Part shown: one piece after another, positions 59,322-64,000 of the stretch
Layout of the letters: every line of letters starts with the position of its first letter
Numbering within the stretch: the first letter of the stretch is position 1
NCBI GenBank assembly: GCA_964350245.1
Contig: CAYGJC010000009.1
Span: 1 to 64,000 of the forward strand
Direction of reading: 5' to 3'
DNA length: 64,000 nt
Source: JAJACP01 sp964350245
Lineage (GTDB): Bacteria; Chlamydiota; Chlamydiia; Chlamydiales; JAAKFR01
Notes under the pieces: generated by a model
Database searches by the model: none
Told to the model about the DNA's origin: nothing
What the model saw: only the letters and a program-made list of their open reading frames with translations
Position numbers and translations under genes: made by a program

Positions 59322-60183
59322 GAATGCGATGTATAAATCTATCTTAATAGCTCCTCTGCTTCTTGCTACGCCTGATATAAAAGAGACACTGGCTGTGCAC
59401 CAAAAACAGTTGAACCAGACAACAGAGAAGCACATAAGGGGAGAGCTGCACTATAAACTCGCCTGCGCCTATTGCGCGGATCAGGAGATGGATCGGGCTT
59501 TTGAGCATTTTCTCATGGCTCTCAAAACAGTGGATGTGCTTCCTGTTCCTGAGATGGGCGCAGAAGAAAAAACGGTCTATGAGTCGGCTCTTGCCACCTA
59601 CTTAAAGGGGGCGGGAAGTGATCCGGTTCGGTTGGCAGAAACCTTATGTGCTTCATACGGAGAACTGGCCACGACTCACCCCGATTGGATCCATTTAAAT
59701 TTTTTGATCGCAACGGCACTAGCTAACTTAGGGCAATTTGAAGATTTTTTTGCGCGGTTCTACAAGGGCTATTCTTTTCTTGGCGAGACCTTTTTAGCTT
59801 TTAAAACACGGGGAATTCTTTACCTGCGTCTCTCACAGCACACCCCTTCAATGAAAGAGAGAGGTCGGTATCAAAAAGAGGCGTCTCTTTGCTTGGAAGA
59901 AGCGCTGAATCGAAATCCAAAAGATGGTAGTCTATATAAAGTCTTGATTTTTCTTGCAAAGGATGAGAAAAAGGACTCCCTTGTGCTTCACTATTTGCAA
60001 AAGATTGTCGAAAATGGAGCCCACATTGCGCGGGCAGATATTTATGAGTATGTGCGCGAGGCTGTGGCGCAAGAAAAGAGTGCGCTGGCCCAACAGATCA
60101 TCGACCTAGCCCAAAGAGAGTATGCCTTTAGTCGCTCCATTTCGGCTGCACAAGAGTATTTAAATCAATGTATTAGAGGGTAG
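59320..60183 (+). CDS. TPR-like helical-repeat protein upstream of pkn1
   Basis: The product of about 287 residues has helix pairs that resemble TPR units, for example LHYKLACAYCADQEMDRAFEHFLMALK near residues 35-62 and ASLCLEEALNRNPKDGSLYKVLIFL near 190. No signal peptide or membrane helix is clear, although the N-terminus (LIAPLLLATP) is mildly hydrophobic. The start could be at 59320 or 59329. It ends one base before the kinase gene, so it is likely to be cotranscribed and may be a scaffold for Pkn1. Confidence 0.65.
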   Translation: MNAMYKSILIAPLLLATPDIKETLAVHQKQLNQTTEKHIRGELHYKLACAYCADQEMDRAFEHFLMALKTVDVLPVPEMGAEEKTVYESALATYLKGAGSDPVRLAETLCASYGELATTHPDWIHLNFLIATALANLGQFEDFFARFYKGYSFLGETFLAFKTRGILYLRLSQHTPSMKERGRYQKEASLCLEEALNRNPKDGSLYKVLIFLAKDEKKDSLVLHYLQKIVENGAHIARADIYEYVREAVAQEKSALAQQIIDLAQREYAFSRSISAAQEYLNQCIRG

Positions 60184-60184
60184 T

Positions 60185-62167
60185 ATGCAAGAACAAATCC
60201 TGGGTGATTATCGGGTAATCAAGCAAATCGGACAGGGAACGTTAGGTGCCGTTTTGCTCGCTGAACACCGTTTTATCAAAAAGCAGTATGTCCTCAAGGT
60301 TCTACCTGCTGAGCTTTGTAAAGATCGTGGCTTTCTTGAGCGATTTGAAGAGGAGGTGGCCAAGCTGGCCAGCTTGGAACATCCCCATATTGTAAAAATG
60401 CACAATGTTTCGTTTGCCGAAGGGCTCTATTTCCTTGTCTCAGACTGTGTTGTGGACTCGATAGGAGAGACAACCAACTTAGCTCAGTATATGTCGGGAA
60501 GAAAGGAGCGCTTAAAAGAAGACGAGCTTCTTAGCGTGATGAAACAGATAGCCGGCGCGTTAGATTATGCGCATACGAAGGGACAGGTGGCCCATCGCGC
60601 TTTGAAACTCAATAACATCTTGATTGGGAAAGGAAATCCTGGGATTGATGTGTTCATCTCTGATTTTGGATTGGCCAAAATTGTTAGCCCCGGTAAGGTG
60701 ATCTGCCGGACGTTTTTGACTGTAGCTGAGGCTCTTGAAGCCTTGCCGGTTGAGAAGGGGAGAGAAGAGAAGTACGCCCCTCTACCGATTGATGCGGACA
60801 AACTCTCTAAGCTGGGTCAATCTTTTCTCCAAAGTTATGCTTTTTTAGCTCCTGAACAAAAACGTTTTGAACAGGTAGGGATGCAAGCGGATTCCTATGC
60901 ATTCGGTGTTTTGACCTACTACTTGATCACCGGACAGTTTCCTGAAGGAGCCTTTGAGATGCCCTCTAAACTGGCTCCTGACTATCGACATGATTGGGAT
61001 GCCATTGTAAAACAATGTCTCCAGCCTGATCCCACTTCTCGTCCTACTCTTCTGCATCCTCTTTTGGAGGCGAAGAAGCGTAGTGAGTTGCGCCCTGTCA
61101 TTGACGATTCACCCAAAGAATTTTCTCCAACGCTTGAGCACCTTAAGGAGGAGCTCGAAAAAAATACCCCTCAGCCCAAGCCTGCACGTGAGTTGGCCGC
61201 AGTTGCTGCTGAAGAGAAGCCTGCTTTAACGCCTGTCATTAGTCGTCCTGTAGCCGAAGCGCGTATTGCGCCAACTCCCAAGGAAGCGACAGTCGTAGAG
61301 AGCAAAGATATTACCGAAGCAACGCCGCCTGCGATGACTCCGCCCCGGGATGAATCCTACTCACAACAGCTCAGCTCGATGCTGAATCGTGATCCGGTGG
61401 TCACCGAGTATCAACCTGAGGTTAAAGAGTCACAAAATATCGAACCTCTCCAGACTGAAATGGTTGTTGTGCGCGGAGGTGAGTTTTTTCGAGGGTCTAA
61501 TCAAGGAAGTCGCGATGAGATGCCGCGTCATCGGATCATTGTCGAGAGCTTTGCATTAGACGTGCATCCTGTGACCAATGAGCAATTTGCCCGGTTTTTA
61601 GAGTTTATGGGAGGAGAGAAAGACTCGCACTATAATGATTTGATTCGTTTGAAAGATGCACGGCTTCATCGGGCAGGAGGTAAGCTATCCATTGAATCTG
61701 GCTACGCTAAGCATCCAGTTGTGGGAGTCACGTGGTATGGGGCGGTTGCGTATGCAAAATGGGTCGGTAAACGGTTACCCACAGAGGCAGAGTGGGAAGT
61801 TGCGGCGCGCGGCGGTATCGACGAGGGACTCTACCCAACAGGTGAGAATATCGAAAAGAGTCAAGCCAACTTTTTCAGCTCAGACACCACTAAGGTGATG
61901 AGCTACGCTCCGAATGTATTTGGCCTCTACGATATGGCCGGCAACGTCTACGAGTGGTGCCAGGATTGGTATGGCTACAACTATTATGAAGCCTCAGAGC
62001 AAGAGCCCAATAATCCTAAGGGTCCTCTGCAAGGTGTTTATCGTGTGCTCAGAGGCGGGTGTTGGAAGAGCCTAAAAGAAGATATGCGTGTTTCCCACCG
62101 GCACCGTAACAATCCCGGAACAGTCAACAGCACCTATGGATTCCGTTGCGCAGCTCATGTCCAATAA
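60185..62167 (+). CDS. pkn1: Pkn1-type protein kinase fused to an FGE-sulfatase/C-type-lectin-like domain
   Basis: The 660-residue protein has an N-terminal kinase fold: glycine loop GQGTLG at 16-21, the ATP-binding Lys38 in YVLKVL, DFG at 160-162, and APEQ. A Pro/Glu-rich linker covers about 300-425. A C-terminal FGE-sulfatase domain follows (EMVVVRGGEFFRGSNQGSRD, GVTWYGAVAYAKWVGKRLPTEAEWE, YDMAGNVYEWCQDW, GFRCAAHVQ). The catalytic HRD motif reads HRA, with Ala at 139 where the base Asp should be. The segment between DFG and APE is unusually long. It overlaps ligA by 11 bases, as in Chlamydia from memory. Confidence 0.88.
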   Translation: MQEQILGDYRVIKQIGQGTLGAVLLAEHRFIKKQYVLKVLPAELCKDRGFLERFEEEVAKLASLEHPHIVKMHNVSFAEGLYFLVSDCVVDSIGETTNLAQYMSGRKERLKEDELLSVMKQIAGALDYAHTKGQVAHRALKLNNILIGKGNPGIDVFISDFGLAKIVSPGKVICRTFLTVAEALEALPVEKGREEKYAPLPIDADKLSKLGQSFLQSYAFLAPEQKRFEQVGMQADSYAFGVLTYYLITGQFPEGAFEMPSKLAPDYRHDWDAIVKQCLQPDPTSRPTLLHPLLEAKKRSELRPVIDDSPKEFSPTLEHLKEELEKNTPQPKPARELAAVAAEEKPALTPVISRPVAEARIAPTPKEATVVESKDITEATPPAMTPPRDESYSQQLSSMLNRDPVVTEYQPEVKESQNIEPLQTEMVVVRGGEFFRGSNQGSRDEMPRHRIIVESFALDVHPVTNEQFARFLEFMGGEKDSHYNDLIRLKDARLHRAGGKLSIESGYAKHPVVGVTWYGAVAYAKWVGKRLPTEAEWEVAARGGIDEGLYPTGENIEKSQANFFSSDTTKVMSYAPNVFGLYDMAGNVYEWCQDWYGYNYYEASEQEPNNPKGPLQGVYRVLRGGCWKSLKEDMRVSHRHRNNPGTVNSTYGFRCAAHVQ

Positions 62168-64000
62168 AGAAGAGTACCTAAGGCTGTGTGCAGAGATTTG
62201 GGAGCATAATGGACGTTACTACGTCGAGAATGCGCCTGTGATCTCTGATTTCGCGTTTGATCAGCTTCTAAAGCAGCTGATTGAGATGGAAGCAGAGCAT
62301 CCAGAGTGGATTTTCCCGGGCTCTCCGACACAAAGAGTGGGTGAGATGGTCTCCGGTGGCTTCCCCGTTGTGGCCCATACTGTGCCGATGTTATCACTGG
62401 CTAATTCTTACTCGCCTGAAGAGGTGAATGAGTTTTTAGCGCGCATAGAGAAGCTGCTTCACACCAAAGAAGTTACCTATACGACAGAGCTTAAAATGGA
62501 TGGAATCGCCATTTCGGTGCGTTACGAGCACGGAATGCTTGTGCGCGCTGTCACGCGTGGCAACGGATCAGAAGGTGAGGAGATTACCTCTAATGTGAGG
62601 ACGATTCAGTCTTTGCCCCTGCAGCTGCGTGGCGCCTATCCGGATATTGTGGAGGCACGAGGAGAGGTGTTTATGCCCAAAAGGGCTTTTACTGCCTTAA
62701 ATCAGCAGCGCGAAAAAGAGGAAAAGCCCCTTTTCGCCAATCCTCGAAATGCAGCAGGTGGAGCGCTCAAATTACTTGATCCCAAAGAGGTAGCTAAGCG
62801 GAATCTTGGGATCTCCTTTTACGGGCTTGCTGAGAGCGCCTCAGGGGCGCCCAAAACACAGTTTGAAACGTTAAAAATGCTGCAAAAATGGGGTCTGCCG
62901 ATTGCTGGAAACTTTGCCCGTTGCTCTCAGTTTAGTGAAATTTGGGCGTTTGCAGAAGAGGTAGAAAAGCAGCGTCCCAAATTGCCTTTTGAGATTGATG
63001 GAATTGTCATTAAGGTAGACGAAATTGGCTTACAGAAAAAATTAGGAGTCACCGGTAAGAACTACAGATGGGCGGTCGCCTACAAATTTGCACCAGAAAG
63101 AGTTGAAACGGTGATCAAAGAGATCACGGTTCAGGTGGGGCGGACAGGCGTTTTGACCCCCGTGGCTGAGCTTGAGCCTGTTTTTGTGGCCGGGAGTACG
63201 ATTGCACGTGCCACCTTGCATAATGAAGATGAGGTGAAACGGAAAGATATCCGCGTAGGGGACTGCGTCTTTATTGAAAAGGGAGGCGATGTCATCCCTA
63301 AAGTCGTAGAGGTGAACCGAGCCAAACGACCGGCGGGCACCCATGCATGGAAGATGCCGACCCACTGCCCTGCGTGCAAGACACCTGTTCAACGCAGTGA
63401 GGAAGAGGTGGCACTCCGTTGCCCGAATCGGACGGGTTGTCCGGCACAGGGGCTCAGACGTCTGATCTTCTTCGCCGGTAAATCAGGAATGGATATAGAG
63501 CATTTAGGGGAAAAAGTGGTCACCCAGCTAGCCGAACTGGGATTTGTGAAGCGCCTCTCTGACATCTATACATTAACAGCAGAGCAGCTTTTTCAGGTCA
63601 AAAACTTCAAAGAAAAAGCGGTTCAAAACGTCTTAACCAGTATTGAGAAATCAAAAGATGTCACATTGGGACGTTTTATTATGGCCCTGGGAATACCGCA
63701 TGTGGGTGCAGAAACGGCTGATCTTTTGGCTAGCAAGGCGGGGAATTTAGAGAAACTAGCTCTGATGAGTGAGGAGCAGCTTGTTGAATTAGAGGGTGTG
63801 GGGCCTAAAGTAGCTGAGTCGATTGTGACCTTTTTTTCAGATCCTGAGCATCAAGAAGAAATCGCGCGTCTTTTAGAAAATGGTGTCGTGCCCCGCGTTG
63901 AAGAGGTAAAAGGTTTTGAAGGACATCTATTTCAGGGAAAAACATTTGTGTTAACAGGAGCTCTTGAAGCGTACACAAGAGATCATGCCCGCTCTTTGAT
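62157..64000 (+). CDS. ligA: NAD-dependent DNA ligase (3' end beyond window)
   Basis: The frame opens at the ATG at 62157 (MSNKEEYLRLCAEIW) and is open to the window edge, giving about 614 residues of a protein usually near 670. Visible domains are Ia (SDFAFDQLLKQL), the adenylation domain with the nucleophilic Lys in TELKMDGIAI, NPRNAAGGALK, the OB fold (VQVGRTGVLTPVAEL), the four-cysteine zinc finger (CPACK, CPNRTGCP), the helix-hairpin-helix region, and the start of the BRCT domain (FQGKTFVLTGALEAYTR). It seals nicks in replication and repair. Confidence 0.95.
   Translation, partial: MSNKEEYLRLCAEIWEHNGRYYVENAPVISDFAFDQLLKQLIEMEAEHPEWIFPGSPTQRVGEMVSGGFPVVAHTVPMLSLANSYSPEEVNEFLARIEKLLHTKEVTYTTELKMDGIAISVRYEHGMLVRAVTRGNGSEGEEITSNVRTIQSLPLQLRGAYPDIVEARGEVFMPKRAFTALNQQREKEEKPLFANPRNAAGGALKLLDPKEVAKRNLGISFYGLAESASGAPKTQFETLKMLQKWGLPIAGNFARCSQFSEIWAFAEEVEKQRPKLPFEIDGIVIKVDEIGLQKKLGVTGKNYRWAVAYKFAPERVETVIKEITVQVGRTGVLTPVAELEPVFVAGSTIARATLHNEDEVKRKDIRVGDCVFIEKGGDVIPKVVEVNRAKRPAGTHAWKMPTHCPACKTPVQRSEEEVALRCPNRTGCPAQGLRRLIFFAGKSGMDIEHLGEKVVTQLAELGFVKRLSDIYTLTAEQLFQVKNFKEKAVQNVLTSIEKSKDVTLGRFIMALGIPHVGAETADLLASKAGNLEKLALMSEEQLVELEGVGPKVAESIVTFFSDPEHQEEIARLLENGVVPRVEEVKGFEGHLFQGKTFVLTGALEAYTRDHARSL

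Noticed and set aside
61440..62167. Formylglycine-generating enzyme activity of the Pkn1 C-terminal domain
   Set aside because: The fold signature is present, but the cysteine pair of active enzymes is not seen at the expected place, so only a binding role is supported.
1..64000. CRISPR array, rRNA operon, insertion sequence or riboswitch
   Set aside because: No regularly spaced repeats, rRNA-like segments, transposase motifs or known riboswitch consensus were noticed on either strand; a covariance-model scan would be needed to exclude small RNAs.

Overview
The window is chromosomal DNA from a bacterium of the order Chlamydiales, most likely an environmental (Parachlamydia-like) lineage rather than a Chlamydia species. 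The inference rests on gene content and local order. Present together are a RodZ without a periplasmic domain, a large YidC beside DnaA and Lgt, LeuS coupled to the Kdo transferase WaaA, a Pkn1-type kinase coupled to LigA, PPi-dependent phosphofructokinase, the futalosine route to menaquinone, a tiny basic protein of the chlamydial/verrucomicrobial type, and several short proteins with paired membrane helices that resemble inclusion-membrane proteins. Genes absent from my recollection of pathogenic Chlamydia (RNase Y, an HD-GYP protein, a CcoI-like P-type ATPase, a Vat/XAT acetyltransferase, GDP-fucose synthase, an AbiEi-like antitoxin) argue for an amoeba-associated relative. Family-level placement cannot be made by eye.

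Layout: 1-7.6 kb, plus strand: RodZ, a DUF368 membrane protein, a YyaL-type thioredoxin-fold protein, a periplasmic PPIase, RsmA, a Cys-rich outer-membrane barrel, a lipoprotein, a terminator and a hexapeptide acetyltransferase. 7.6-11.9 kb, minus: xseA-xseB-dxs-nadK. 12-13.6 kb, plus: tpiA-secG-def with overlapping ends, followed by a perfect 21-bp inverted repeat. 13.7-18.9 kb: Rsm22-like methyltransferase (minus), GAF/HD-GYP and copper-type ATPase (plus), GNAT (minus). 19-23.4 kb, minus: maf, HEAT-repeat protein, LptD-like barrel. 23.4-25.8 kb: CorA and two two-helix membrane proteins. 25.7-37 kb, minus: rnr, a DUF502 protein, two tiny basic proteins, ybeY, a CNNM/CorC-type protein, rny, a STAS protein, a DUF3604 protein, an NqrM-like protein, mqnE, mqnA, menG. 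37-39.5 kb: three membrane proteins of unknown function and a terminator. 39.5-43.4 kb: leuS-waaA and two CAT-anticodon tRNAs. 43.4-44.3 kb: a small insertion-like island bounded by the 3' half of the second tRNA and an imperfect copy of it, carrying an orphan AbiEi-like gene. 44.4-50.8 kb: hydrolase, pfp, outer-membrane protein, trxB, acpS, PIN-TRAM protein, membrane protein. 50.8-55.4 kb: lgt, fcl and a tandem pair of unrecognised paralogues. 55.4-64 kb: dnaA, yidC, a helical-repeat protein, pkn1, and ligA running off the window.

Functional themes are envelope biogenesis (RodZ, DUF368, LptD-like, WaaA, Lgt, YidC, PPIase, two further barrels), respiratory quinone supply (MqnE, MqnA, MenG and possibly NqrM), RNA processing (RNase R, RNase Y, YbeY, RsmA, Rsm22) and a lineage-specific set of membrane or putative effector proteins. 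Genes are packed tightly; no stretch over about 300 bases lacks a gene. The longest gene-poor segments are 43433-43620 and 44191-44459, both at the tRNA island. No CRISPR array, rRNA, transposase or intact integrase was seen.
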